Position numbers and translations under genes: made by a program. The notes under the pieces were generated by a model. The model was not told where the DNA came from, searched no databases, and was given only the letters and a program-made list of their open reading frames with translations. This document shows positions 34,583-46,449 of a stretch of DNA of 64,000 nucleotides, piece by piece. Origin of the DNA: Pleurodeles waltl (lineage: Eukaryota; Chordata; Amphibia; Caudata; Salamandridae); the NCBI RefSeq assembly GCF_031143425.1, contig NC_090449.1:781394684-781458683 (forward strand), given 5' to 3'. Every line of letters begins with the position of its first letter. Position 1 is the stretch's first letter.

Positions 34583-37500
34583 AGACTCGCTGCATCCTTA
34601 GAGGTAGACCAGAGAGGCCCATATGTGGAGGGAAAAGTAATGGGCTACAAAGTCTCATTTTTAGTCTATACAGGAGCTACACGCTCTACTGTTCGCAGTG
34701 CAGAGGTACCAAGATTACCTCTCTCAGGGCGCACCATACGAGTGGTTGGTGTGGCTAATCAGTACCTGACTAATCCAATCACTGACCCAGTGCAGGTTGA
34801 AATTGGAAATTTCCAGGGCCTGCATAGATTTGTTGTATGCGATTCAAGTCCAGTATCCTTGTTAGGAAGAGACTTATTGTGCAAAACCAAATGTTCAATT
34901 ACCTGTTCCAATGGTGGAATAGAGGTTCAGACAAACAGTGATGATGAGGCAGATGAGGGTCAACTCATGGAAGAAGGAGGAGAGATGAATGAAGATTACC
35001 CTCTAATTACCCTTTTCCCACTGTTCACCTTGATCGATCTACCTGCTGATCTGCAAGGATCAGTGATAGAGAAGGTGTGGGATTTGACTGGAAAGGAGGC
35101 TGGATTAATAAAGGGAGTGAAACCAGTCAAGGTGCAGATAAAACCGAACGCAGTGTTCCCACAAGTGTCACAATATCACATGACTCAGGATGTCCTTATT
35201 GAAGTAACACAGATAATTGCAGATTTTCTCAGACAGGGAGTTTTGAAAGAGGTCCTGAGCAGTCTGTGTAACTCTCCAATTATGGGTTTGAGGAAGCCCT
35301 GTGGGAAAGTTCGAATTGTGCAGGATTTGAGAAAAATAAACGAAATTGTGATAAAATGCTGCCCTGTGGTTCCCAACCCAGCAGTAATAATGTACCAGGT
35401 TCCTTGTGATGCTGAGTGGTTTACCGTAGTAGACCTATCACAAGTGTTTTTCTCGATTCCACTTCACGAAGACAGACAGTTTTGGTTCAGTTTCAAATTC
35501 CTGGATAAGGTATACAGTTGGTGCAGAATTCCTCAGGGTTTTTCTGAGTCACCATCCATCTTCAATCAGATATTGAAGAAGGATTTGGAACCTCTTGTGC
35601 TACCTTATAATTCGACTCTTGTGCAGTACATTGATGATTTGTTGATTGCATCCAAAACCAAAGACAGCTGCAAATACGATACCATTGCCTTATTGAATCA
35701 TTTAGGTAAAAACTGACATAAGGTGTCACCTAAAAAGCTGCAGTACTGCCAAAAAGAAGTAAAATATTTGGGGCATCTGATTAAAAAAGGGTCTCGAAGA
35801 ATATCAAAAGAGAGAATAACAGTTGTTTTACAAATGAATCCGCCAACAACAAAGAGAGATGTCAGAATGTTCTTGGGAATGGAGGGCTACTGTCGCCAGT
35901 GGATACCCAATTTCTCGATCATTTCAAAACCATTAACAAAACTGACAGGAAAGGAAGTTAAGGATGAACCATACACAATCACATTGACAAAAGAAGAGCT
36001 TGAGTCATTTCTAGAGCTGAAAGAATGCATGTGCAGGGCTCCAGCATTAGGAATGCCTGATTATGAGAAACCATTTTTGTTGTTCTGTCATGAACGTGAT
36101 GCTTGTTCTTTGTCTGTTTTAACACAGGTCCATGGAGATGCAAATCGCCCTGTAGCATATTTTTCAGCTACTTTGGACCCTGTCGCAGCAGCCTTACCGG
36201 GTTGTTTGCGAGCAGTCGCAGCAGTTGGTCAAAGCCTTTCACAATGTGAAGGCATAGTCATGGGATATCCCTTGACAGTATTGGTTCCACATTCTGTTGA
36301 AATTCTGCTGACACGAACTAAGACACAACACATGACAAATGCCCGACTTACCAAATATGAGACAATTATTCTGGGGTCACCAAATGTCACATTGAAAAGG
36401 TGTACTGTACTGAACCCGGCAACTCTACTTCCCATTGAAAATACAGAAATAAAGGATGGGGAAGAGTTTGAGCATGATTGTCTGGAGGTAACTGAGCTCA
36501 GTACCAAACCTCGCTCAGATATAAAAGATACCCAGTTAAAGGAAAACGATTACATTATGTTCGTTGATGGGTCCTGTCTAAGAGGTTCATCAGGAACCTT
36601 GAGAGCTGGTTATGCAGTATGTACCATACCTGGTATAGTCGAGGCCTCCTGGCTCGAGAAAGTGTTTTCTGCACAAGTGGCAGAATTGATAGCTCTCACA
36701 AAAGCCTGCCATGCTGCTGTAAATCTGAAAGTCACAATCTATACAGACAGCAGATACGGATTTGGAATTGTACATGATTTTGGTCAACTCTGGTCACAAA
36801 GAGGGTTCATGACATCCTCTGGTTCACCAGTGAAAAATGGAGAACAGATAAGAGATTTGTTACATGCGATTCAGTTGCCTCTTGAAATTGCTGTGGTGAA
36901 GTGCAGTGCTCACTTCAGATCACAAGATTTTGTGTCAATGGGGAATGGTTATGCAGACCAAGTTGCCAGATTTTGTGCATTGAACTGTATATCTTTTAAA
37001 GAGCAATGGGAACTGTTACCACAACCTGAGAATGACACAGCCTTAAGTCTAGCATTACGAGTGGTTGATACTTTAGACGAATTAAAGACACTACAAAGCC
37101 ACGTTGGTAAGGAAGAAAAACGTTCCTGGCAGAAAATGCAGTGTGTACAGAGAGCAGACGATATTTGGGTATCAGGAGAGGGAAAACTAGTTTTGCCAAA
37201 CAGTCTTCTGTCACAATTTGCCCGATTGTATCATGGGCAGGCACATTTGTGAAGGGATGCCATGATCAGATCATTTAAGATTGATTGGTTCAATCCAAAA
37301 TTCAGACATGCCGCAGAGATTACTTGTCACAGATGCGTCATTTGTCAACAGATGAACGCTGGAAAAGGAACTGTGGTAACTTTGAGCCACATTGGGAGAG
37401 CTGGTGGTCCATTTAATAAGATACAAATGGATTTCATTGAAATGCCTGTTTGTGGAGGTCTGAGATACGTGCTGGTGATTGTGTGTGTTTTTAGCCATTG

Positions 37501-38849
37501 GATTGAGGCATATCCCACACGTAGGAATGACAGTCTTACAGTTGCAAAACTACTACTCAGAGAATTAATACCCAGGTTCGGGTTTCCGGTTTCTATAGAA
37601 TCGGATAGGGGAAGACACTTCGACAATGAGGTGATTAAGCTTCTGTGTGCCGCACTCAACATTGAACAAAAGCTGCATTGTAGCTATCGCCCTGAAGCAT
37701 CAGGACTAGTCGAGCAGATGAATGGTACTTTGAAATCAAGAATAGCAAAAATGTGTGCAGCAACAAACATGAAGTGGCCAGATGCATTGCCTCTAGTGCT
37801 GATGTCTATGAGAAACACGCCAGATAAGAAAACGGGATTGTCCTCACATGAAATCCTCATGGGCAGAGCAATGAGGTTACCGGCGGTACCTGCAAATGCA
37901 CTAGTGAATATTACAGATGATATGGTGTTGGATTACTGCAAAAGTTTGGCTGACGTGATTCGCTCTCTCTCACCAGGTGGAAGCTAACACGTTACCACCA
38001 ATCGGCGAACCAGGACACTCTCTGCAAGCTGGAGATTGGGTGGTTGTCAAGAAGCACGTAAGAAAATCGTGTCTTCAGCCGCGTTGGAAAGGGCCATATC
38101 AAGTGATATTGACGACCACCACTGCTGTGAAGTGTGCCGGGGTTCCCAACTGGATACATGCCAGTCATACAAAAAGGGTAGCGTGTCCTGTTGAAGAGGA
38201 ACTTGAAAATTCCGGTACAGCAACTTCAAGAGAAGTCTCAGAGTCAGAGATCAGTCAAGAAGGATCTGAGACTACAGGAGAGCCCGCTGAGAACAGCCGT
38301 GTCCCTCAAACTATCAGTGAGTTCGAGAGAGGTGACGAAGTGCCAATCTCAGTGGAGGCAGCAGGAGAACAAAGTCAAGGAGAGGTTCTCCCAGAAGCAG
38401 ACGAATACAATTCAGAATCTGAATACAGTGTCGAACAAGGAGAGAGAGACGAAGAAGTGGAAAATTTAGATCAGAACGAATCAAGATCTGCCGAACGAGT
38501 TCCAAGCCTATCAGGAGAAAACCCCATATTACCAGAAGAGGGTGCTGTCCAAGGCACTGAAGGAAAACGCCGAAGTAAGACGAACAGAGGTGACAATTGG
38601 CCAGACAAATCACACTTTAGAATAAGAGAAATAGCAAATGAAACAATAATAGAGGAAAGCAATACCTCACGAGCAGACGATCTGAGTGAAGGAGAACAGC
38701 AAGGTGAACGAAGAATAAAAAGAAAAAGAATAGCAAACAGAAGATATACCGGTCCTGAATGGGCATACTCTACAACCTCTGAATGGCAACAAGAATTCTT
38801 AGCATTCGGTTTTGATCGAGAAATACCAGGACAGTACTACGGTACCTGA
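34583..38849 (+). pseudogene. pol: pol of tandem internal copy 2, with the same inactive protease
   Basis: Duplicate of pol at 22751-27017. Tyr replaces the catalytic Asp at 34667-34669 and the YIDD box is at 35627-35638. Stops lie at 35714-35716 and 37250-37252, the integrase frameshift near 37968, and the open charged tail runs to 38849. I found no residue difference from copy 1. Confidence 0.92.
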
Positions 38850-39112
38850 AGAAAATACAACAAGAAAACTGAAGATAAAAACATCGAAAATTGTGAAAGC
38901 TGAAAAATAATAAACAAGAATCTTAGAGAAGAAATAAAACTACCGGAAAGTGACATTAAACCTGGATTTGACTTATAGAAACCAGATTACGACAAGCTGC
39001 TAACCTGAATTGACGAAAAGGGTCCTGGAGTGAGTGAAGACGCTGTAAATTACGCAGAAAGAGTTTGCTACTCAGAGTTGATTGTTAATCCGCTATTTGA
39101 TTCTATACAAAC

Positions 39113-40784
39113 ATGGCTTATAGTAACAAAGGAAGTAAAGTGTGTGGTTGGTTAGGACTTATGATAGGCGCTGTATGCACAATAATGATTGTGGGAGTGA
39201 TTGTGGGAATGCCATGGAGAGAGAGTGAAACTACTAATGAAATTTCAAAACCTGAGACTACTACTACAACTAATAAACTATCACCATGGGAGAAATTTGA
39301 GCAAGACACAAGACATCTGCATGAGGGAACTAATGCAAAAGGGGAGCTTTCTACTAATGTTTTCTATCGCTTACTAAATGAGTATGTGGAAACTATGAAT
39401 GCGAAGGACTGTTATGTGTGCACTAAAATTCCTTCATCTGTGCAGGAGGGAGTTACTTATCATAGCCTCCCTCTTACGTATGGGATCAGTTGTAGCTTGC
39501 TACTAACAAGATTTTATGATCAAGAGCATGTGCAATATTTTTATTCAAATTTAGATGTTGTGTTTTCTTTTGTGCCTGTTATTGAATTCTTAAATAAGTT
39601 AGCTAAAGAGCATGATATAAAATTAGTTAAAGGATTCTTTGAGCCAACACTAACATTTGGAACTGCTTATGCACATCGCAATAACTTAACATGCTTACTG
39701 TCTCCTGTAGAGAAAAGCTTTTTAGATCACACAGCTGATAGACGAAAAGCATTAAAGGAAAGATTAGAAAAAGGTTTAGAAAAACGCACTTATGCAAATG
39801 ATTTTGCTTATACTGAAATTAAAACACAAGGCAAGTTAGCTATAGATGCATTACACGTAGGTAGACTCTGTATATATAGACCAAAATCTGATCAAGATAA
39901 TTTGTTTGTGGGAACGAGTGAATGTAGGCATGTGTTTTTGTTTCAGAGCAAATGGACCTTTATGTTAAATGGACAAGACCCAGCGATTCCTGGAATCTAT
40001 TACATCTGTGGGTTAAATGCATATTACCGACTCCCTAAGGGATGGTATGGGACATGTTATTTGGGAATAATATTCCCAAAGATTTACCAGATTGAGGACT
40101 TAAAACAACTACCTTAAACGTCTGAATTACATCATACCAGACAAAAACGAGAATCAGTGGCGGCTGTCATTGGTGACATATTTGGAGCTATAATCCCTTC
40201 AGTGGGGGTTATTCTAAACTCTATGAAAATTCAAAAGTTGTCTACTATTGTGGATAACATGCTGACAAACTTTACAGGAGCTATACTTCTGATGGATACT
40301 GAACTTGCTGCAGAAAGAGCTAGGACTCTTCAAAACCGGCTTGCTTTAGACATTCTTTTAGCAAAGAGTGGAGGTGTGTGCAAAATGCTTAATGAACGAC
40401 ATTGCTGCTCATATATACCTGACAATAGTAAGAAAATTAGAAACATGCTTACTAACCTGACTAGAGATAGTATAGATTTGAAGGATCTAAAAGAACTTGG
40501 TGTTTGGGAGAAATTTGGAAAGGGAATTGCCCGAGTGGGAAGCTGGTTTACCAACATTTGGAATGGGGTACTTGCAAAAATTATGATGGGATTATTAATT
40601 GTTCTGATTTGTTTACTGGGATTTTGGGGAGCATGCAAAATTAATAATAAAGTGAAGAAAAATTTGGCTAACAGAACAAAAAGAAACAAAGAAAGTGAAA
40701 GAGAAAATGTTTAATGAAATATGGGAAAGCTCACATAAGGGAAAAGATGTTGAAATGCACATTATGCGTAAAGTGAAGAATTAA
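39113..40784 (+). pseudogene. env: env of tandem internal copy 2
   Basis: Duplicate of env at 27281-28952. ATG 39113, CYVC 39410-39421, in-frame stop 40115-40117, RQKR 40139-40150, CX7CC 40379-40408, TM frame end 40712-40714. Identical residues to copy 1. Confidence 0.87.
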
Positions 40785-40800
40785 AACCTGGAAGATTTGT

Positions 40801-40827
40801 GATGACGAGCGTCATCAGAGGAGGGAC
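40801..40827 (+). other. Inverted repeat and polypurine tract, copy 2
   Basis: GATGACGAGCGTCATC at 40801-40816, then AGAGGAGGGAC at 40817-40827, directly before LTR C. Confidence 0.8.
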
Positions 40828-42352
40828 TGAGAGAGCGTATTTAATATTACATATTATAGACGTGAAATGCTTATGTCTAACAATGCTGTACTAAATAAAA
40901 CCTTCATTAAAGTGTATTCACAAATATGGAGAATCATTAATATGTATAAACTAATGTCAACTGTAAGAAATAATCGTTTATAGTTTGCCTAACGGAGTAC
41001 ATTAAAACGTATAGAACTGCATTCATTAGAACTCGTATATCTTAAGTTAGCATGAGCCAAGCAGAAGCTGTGTAGCTCTCATATTAAAAGCGTATTTTTC
41101 CTGTCTCTTCAGTGTGCGGACTTGCAAACGACCATGACCCAGCTATTGTTCTTTCTGTATTAGTTTGAAACATGGGGACATTTTCCCATCCGCATGCTAG
41201 CATCTTTTAGTATAAAATGATGTGCTTTGAAACATTTGTAGATACTTCCAAGGACAATGGGACGAGGGAAAGAGAACTTTTAACCTGAGACGTGTGCCAA
41301 GATGATGAAGTAACCCCGGATATGCCACCTACGGAAAGCCGATTATGAAGACCAATCAGAAGACCAAACAATATCAAGAGATGACAAATGCATTACTTAA
41401 TGTATAATTTGATAGGTTAACAATGATGGGGTGTATTGACTAACCAATAGAATTTTGGGGGAATGAATTACTAGAAAGGGATAAAAACCCATGACACATG
41501 AAATAATCATCATTAGGTAGGGAATGATATAAATTGCATCCCGAAACTCTGTCACACTACTTTGTGACTTGAAACTTAGACAAACCATCCTTGCCCATAG
41601 ACTGCCCATTACACTTTTCTCTTAACGAGGAGAGTGTTTTGCCTCTAACTTAGATAGACTGATGGCGATCTGACTGATGTCCTGAAGACGAAGACTGATC
41701 CTGAATGCTGACTTAATCAGAGGAGGGTAATTATAAAATTGCTAATGAAAATTAATTTGCCTTTCTTTCTAGGTACCAACTGCTGTATGGTTTTATTAGA
41801 GACCGCAGTTAGATGTTTTCCAAATTGGTGTTCAAAATTGTTTTGCATGACGCCCAACATGCTAATGCTAATTAGAGGTTAGACGAGGTATTCATTCTGA
41901 CTGACAAACTGACGTGACTGACATGGTGCTATGCTGAACTAGTATCTTAGAAGGTACGATGTGTTCTAATCTGCTTATATCTGATTGTCTATGCTACTGA
42001 TCTTTGCATTATCGAAAGCTTATTGTGGTTGTCATCTTGTAATCGTGCTTATATGCTTATTGACTTTGAGATTAATGCCTTTGCTACTAGATTGTAATCA
42101 ATAGGGAATAAAACTTATAAACTTTATCAAGGTGTGGTTATTCATGACTGAAAGGTCATGGTTGCGCCGAATGTTTATTAATCTCTAAAGTAAGATATAT
42201 TTTGGTGTTAAATGTTGACAATGTTATTGACATATTGATTGATATTTAGATCAGTTATCTCGTCCTACGGTGTCTCACCACTGGGCCCAAAGATTAATTG
42301 GCCTAAAACGAGTCCTGATGTGTATAAATTGACATAGACGGACGCGTTAACA
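40828..42352 (+). repeat. LTR C (3' LTR of the tandem provirus)
   Basis: A 1,525-bp LTR, TG...CA, AATAAA at 42107-42112. It differs from LTRs A and B by roughly 20 substitutions and one 4-bp indel by eye (about 1.3%), far more than A differs from B. It is followed by the ggaa target duplication. Confidence 0.95.
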
Positions 42353-42356
42353 GGAA
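42353..42356. repeat. 3' target site duplication of the tandem provirus (ggaa)
   Basis: Matches 17160-17163 and closes the array as a single integration event. Confidence 0.9.
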
Positions 42357-44264
42357 CAAACCAAGGCCACGCTCACCCAACTCGGAGTACAAAAACAAAT
42401 AAAGGAACTATTCCAGCGTTTCATTAAAAAACCTCTATTGAAGCTGATATTTCCCTCATTTATCGTGAGCAGCTGTTTAGTTAGCACCATATGTATTTTT
42501 TTTTATTTTTTTTGACATTTTTTTCTCTCCATTAGATTTCAGATTGGTATGGTACTAGGCTAATACCATATTTACATTCTGAATTTAACGCATTTCTGAA
42601 TGTTTTCCAGAAATATGCTCAATTTCTTTGGGATTGTTCTGAATTTTTCATGTTTCTATGTTTAACTTGTCTTTCCTCACTTGCAGTTACACTTATCGCA
42701 TTCTTCACTCTGCTTAACTATTTCAGTTGGCCACTCCATGTCTTATCAGACTTTCAGTGGAGTGAGGGCCAAAATTTAGAGATTTTTGGGTGGGGAGGGG
42801 GGGTTATTCGCAAATTTCCCAACTAAAGATGATGTAGGCCGCAGACTGGACGGGTGAGATGTCCAGATTTGGGGAATGAGGTCAGTATTTGTTTGCAGTA
42901 CGTTTCGTATGTCTAGAACGGTACCGTGTGCGAAAGCCATTGGGTAGGAATGCTACCCCGAGCGCCACTGGTTATACTATTTGCAAGCATAAATGCCATC
43001 ACCTTTTGGGTGTTTGATTATAAGTATTCTGCTTTGAAATCCAAAGCAGGGGCAGCTTTCCAAGTTCAGAAATGCCAAAGTTTATGTTTGAGGATTCCTA
43101 AAAGTAAATGTGCACCAATTCAATTAGTACTTATATAGGTGCATATTTCCTACTTTCGTTCCAAAAAACAAAACAAATTAAAAACTCTTAAGGAAATTAG
43201 AGCAACGAGAGGCACACAGCTAGCCAGATCTGCCACTCCCAAAACCTCCCCCTGGCATTTTAACGATATCGCAATTTGCAAAATTCCTGCGATATTTGTG
43301 GATTTCTGCATACCCGCTTATTTCATCTAGACGGGTGCGAAATTTGAAAAGGTCTCATGTTAACTTATGACTTTTTTTTTATTGCGTCTCATTGCTTCCT
43401 TGTCTGGAGAAAATGCCAGTCATTGGCTGAGCATGCAGCATGCCATAACCTGCCTCTGTGTGCCTTCAGGGAAGCCTTGGTGCAGGCCGACAGCATGTCT
43501 TGTTCAGTGACGTAAAAAAAAAAACAGGAGGCCCCCCTCCTGCACAGTACATGGAGGGTCCCCCACCTCCAGAATCATGCAGGAGCTCTCAGAGCACTGT
43601 GCCGACGGAGCCAAATGGGGCTCGCCCACCATCGTGCTCCCCCCCCCACACCCACGGGGCCCGCCTCGCAACTCTACCCACCTCATCACAGGGGCCTTTG
43701 TTAAGCCACTAGTCTTGTTCTCATTTACCAGTGCGGATTTAGCCGCCTGCCTGCCTGAGGGGCACAGAGACAGACAAGAGAGCTGTTGCCTGCCATCACT
43801 CCCCTCCCCATTCATTGTGGCATTGCCCTTTACTAATCCGTAGCAAACAAGGCTAAAATGAACAAGAGGTGCATGGACAACAATGGTACTTGAAGGACGG
43901 GATTCTTCCTGAAGGAAAGTGGAGCAGGCTCCTGCTACTGGCTGCAGTTTGTTCCTGAGACTGAGATATGATGCTGAACTGAACCAGAGCGGATTCAAGG
44001 GTCTGGCATGGTTCTAAGAGTCTATGCACAAGCAAAACCATGAAAATGGCTGTTCAATCTGGATTATTCCTGTTGGAGCAGGATCAAGACTGATTTTCAG
44101 TGGTTGAGATTAATTCAAGCCTTCCAGTATCACTTTGTTTTGAATATGTAAGATGTTGGCATATTGCGTTACTATTGAAGCCTCAAAATGCAAGACAGCT
44201 ATTCCTAGAGGTCTACCTACTCTGGAAACTACTCAGTAAGTATCTTCTATAACTGAACCTATCC
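42357..44264. other. Unassigned sequence right of the tandem provirus
   Basis: No gene recognised. It holds a T-rich tract (about 42488-42530), an A-run at 43515-43525, and a GC-rich patch at about 43526-43690 unlike its AT-rich surroundings. The GC-rich patch may be part of an old interspersed repeat, but I cannot name it. The open frames here (up to 164 codons on the - strand) lack any known motif. Confidence 0.4.
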
Positions 44265-45076
44265 TTGTTGGGGAGGAGGGGGAGGGTTCTGCCCAGCAGC
44301 CAAGATAGCTGCATAACACGTAGCTCTAAGACCTCAATTTACCCATTTTTAATAAGTGGCTTCAGATGGCAGCAAAATGTCCCCTCACCGTGCTGTGCGA
44401 AGCCATTAACACAGGGCAAGATGGTTGCACGGGGTGCAGCCGCAGAGGATTCGGGCTGCGGCACAGGCAAGCTCTATTACCACCTACGTCCATAACACAT
44501 GCAGGTGTGTGGTGGGGGCCAGCAGTGACAGGGGCCACCGGTGAGCCTGAGGCCATCTGTGAACTGCCTGCAGAGTGAGGTGGTTCGGAACCAGACTTAT
44601 GGCCCAGAACGAGATAACAGGAGTGCCAGAAAGGCTGGAGCCTCGTTTACTACCCTGATGGTGGTGAAAGATGCCCCTGAAGGGGAATGCTGGGGCAGCA
44701 TTTCTGAAGCCCAGGAGCAGCCCGCAATGCTACACGGAGTACTGCCTGATTGCACGTTCCGGCTATCCCATCGCCACATCAACACGCCGAACCTGGTGAG
44801 TGGATCGAATAGGGAGGCACATTTGTGGGTTACAGAATAAGACTGTGGTGTTGCTCCTGGAGGCCCCATTGAGAACCTGCCCCTGCTGTGATAAATCAGG
44901 GATTTGAAGGAGTAGGGACTGCTGAGGCCTGTGGCTGAATTGTGCTCAAGGCAGGCGCTGCTACATAAGGTGCTGTTCCTTGATCGGAACAACAACTGAT
45001 CAACAGTGGCTGTACCTGGATAGCACAGGAGTGGTGGTGCATCTCCCACTGAGTGTATTAGATGTCACTGCATCCT

Positions 45077-45895
45077 GCATCATGGGCATAATTGACCCCA
45101 AACAGGACAAACTGGTGTTTGCACCCTGCAAGACACCAGCAGAGGTTGAGCTCCCCTTGAAGGGCTGACTCAGGGATCAAAAAGCCTTGGATACTTGCGC
45201 CTAACGCAGGTCATTCTGAAAAATCTTAAGCTTACCTTACCTCCTTAGATAAAATAGATTATGTCACCACACAGATAGACAGGCTGACAGAGAACTGATT
45301 GACAAGGCACTCACCTAGAAGGAGCGATACAAACAATCTCAGACCTGGAGGACAACAGCACTGCGGCTACAGAGACACTCCACAAACTGGAAAGTCACCA
45401 CCATAGTGTTAACAAAATGAGGACTTCGAGACTTGCTCCCCATGTAGTATTATCAGGATCGCAGGATTGGCAAGTCAATTAACTTGGGGTTACCTGATCT
45501 ACTTGTAGTGATGCTGCCGCTGGTACTCTTTGGTAAGGCTGCTCTTTCTAATACCTTTTTAGTGGAATGGGTCCACTGGTCTCTGGGTCCCCAGCCTCTG
45601 TCTGGTGCACCCCTCACCCTGCAATAGCTAGGATACTCATTTTCTGGGACTTGGATGCTGTGCTGTGTTTGGCCCGGGAGCGGGGCACGTTGCAATATCA
45701 TGGATCAAACATCTCTATATAGCCAGAATTCACACTGCGTCGCAGGAGGCAAGGCGGTAATTCACTTCATTGAAGTGCACCCTCTGCACCCATAATGTTA
45801 AGTAAGCCATGCTCTATCCTACCAGGCTTCGAGTGGAGCTGGGCGGAAAAGTTCACGTCAGCTGCAGAGACCACCAAGCAGTGTAGTACCTTTGT
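45077..45895 (+). pseudogene. L1-type ORF1 remnant (RNA-binding coiled-coil protein)
   Basis: Across shifting frames, a heptad-like segment at about 45245-45410 (DKIDYVTTQIDRLTEN, then ISDLEDNSTAATETLHKLE) resembles the ORF1p coiled coil. A segment at 45570-45720 (APLTLQ-like, then IARILIFWDLDAVL, ARERGTLQYHG) resembles the RRM and C-terminal domain of L1 ORF1p. A piece near 45810 (YPTRLRVELGGK) fits the C-terminal domain. ORF1p binds LINE RNA in trimers. Stops throughout rule out function. Assignment rests on motif recognition. Confidence 0.6.
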
Positions 45896-46449
45896 CAAGA
45901 GGGGAAAATCGCAGTGAAAATAAAACCGATCTGACGGGGAGACGATCAGCCAAGTTCACAAGGATTAAAAGACATGAAATAGGTCCTGCGCACCTTGACA
46001 GGGTGGCATGGCCTGCCTTGTTCGATTCTATTACAGATACGATCATATGGCACATTATTCTTGTGGCAGTGATGCGAGCACAGTGGACTACCTTTTATAG
46101 TGTGCTCTATTGTTTTAGGAGGTAACATACCATAACAGTTCTTATTGGTCATTCTTTGGTTGTCATGCTTTGATTGTATTTGCTCTCGATATTCATTGAG
46201 TTCGTGGGGCTGGTTGCCAGCCTATAATGTTCGAAGGCATTAAGCGCTAAACTGTTCCTCATTCAGGCTGAGAATATACAGGGGGTGGGGTGGGCGGAGC
46301 AAATTACTGGCACTGACAGTTGGGGGTCGCAGAGTGGAAAGCAAAGTTTTGGTGTTGGACGGGCCTTAATTTCTCAGACACGACACACCTCGCTTCAGTA
46401 TATATCTTAACCCTAGGGTGCACAGACAGATCTACCTTATGTTAAATGG

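Larger units (their letters stand above)
17164..42352 (+). mobile_element. Tandem endogenous retrovirus: LTR A, internal 1, LTR B, internal 2, LTR C
   Basis: A 25.2-kb array of three LTRs and two internal regions, bounded by one pair of 4-bp target duplications. Every landmark repeats with an exact spacing of 11,832 bp, and the open frames of the two internal regions are identical residue for residue on both strands. Shared lesions are the gag frameshift near 19965, the protease Asp to Tyr change, stops at 23882-23884 and 25418-25420, the integrase frameshift near 26136 and the SU stop at 28283-28285. This structure is what unequal homologous recombination between LTRs of one provirus produces. 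Two independent insertions would each bring their own target duplication and lesions. An assembly duplication must also be considered. Confidence 0.92.

Noticed and set aside
17164..42352. Two independent side-by-side insertions
   Set aside because: The middle LTR is shared, only one outer pair of target duplications exists, and all lesions are common to both units.
43504..43998. 164-codon frame on the - strand in the GC-rich patch
   Set aside because: Composition-driven. Proline/glycine-rich and low-complexity translation without a known domain.
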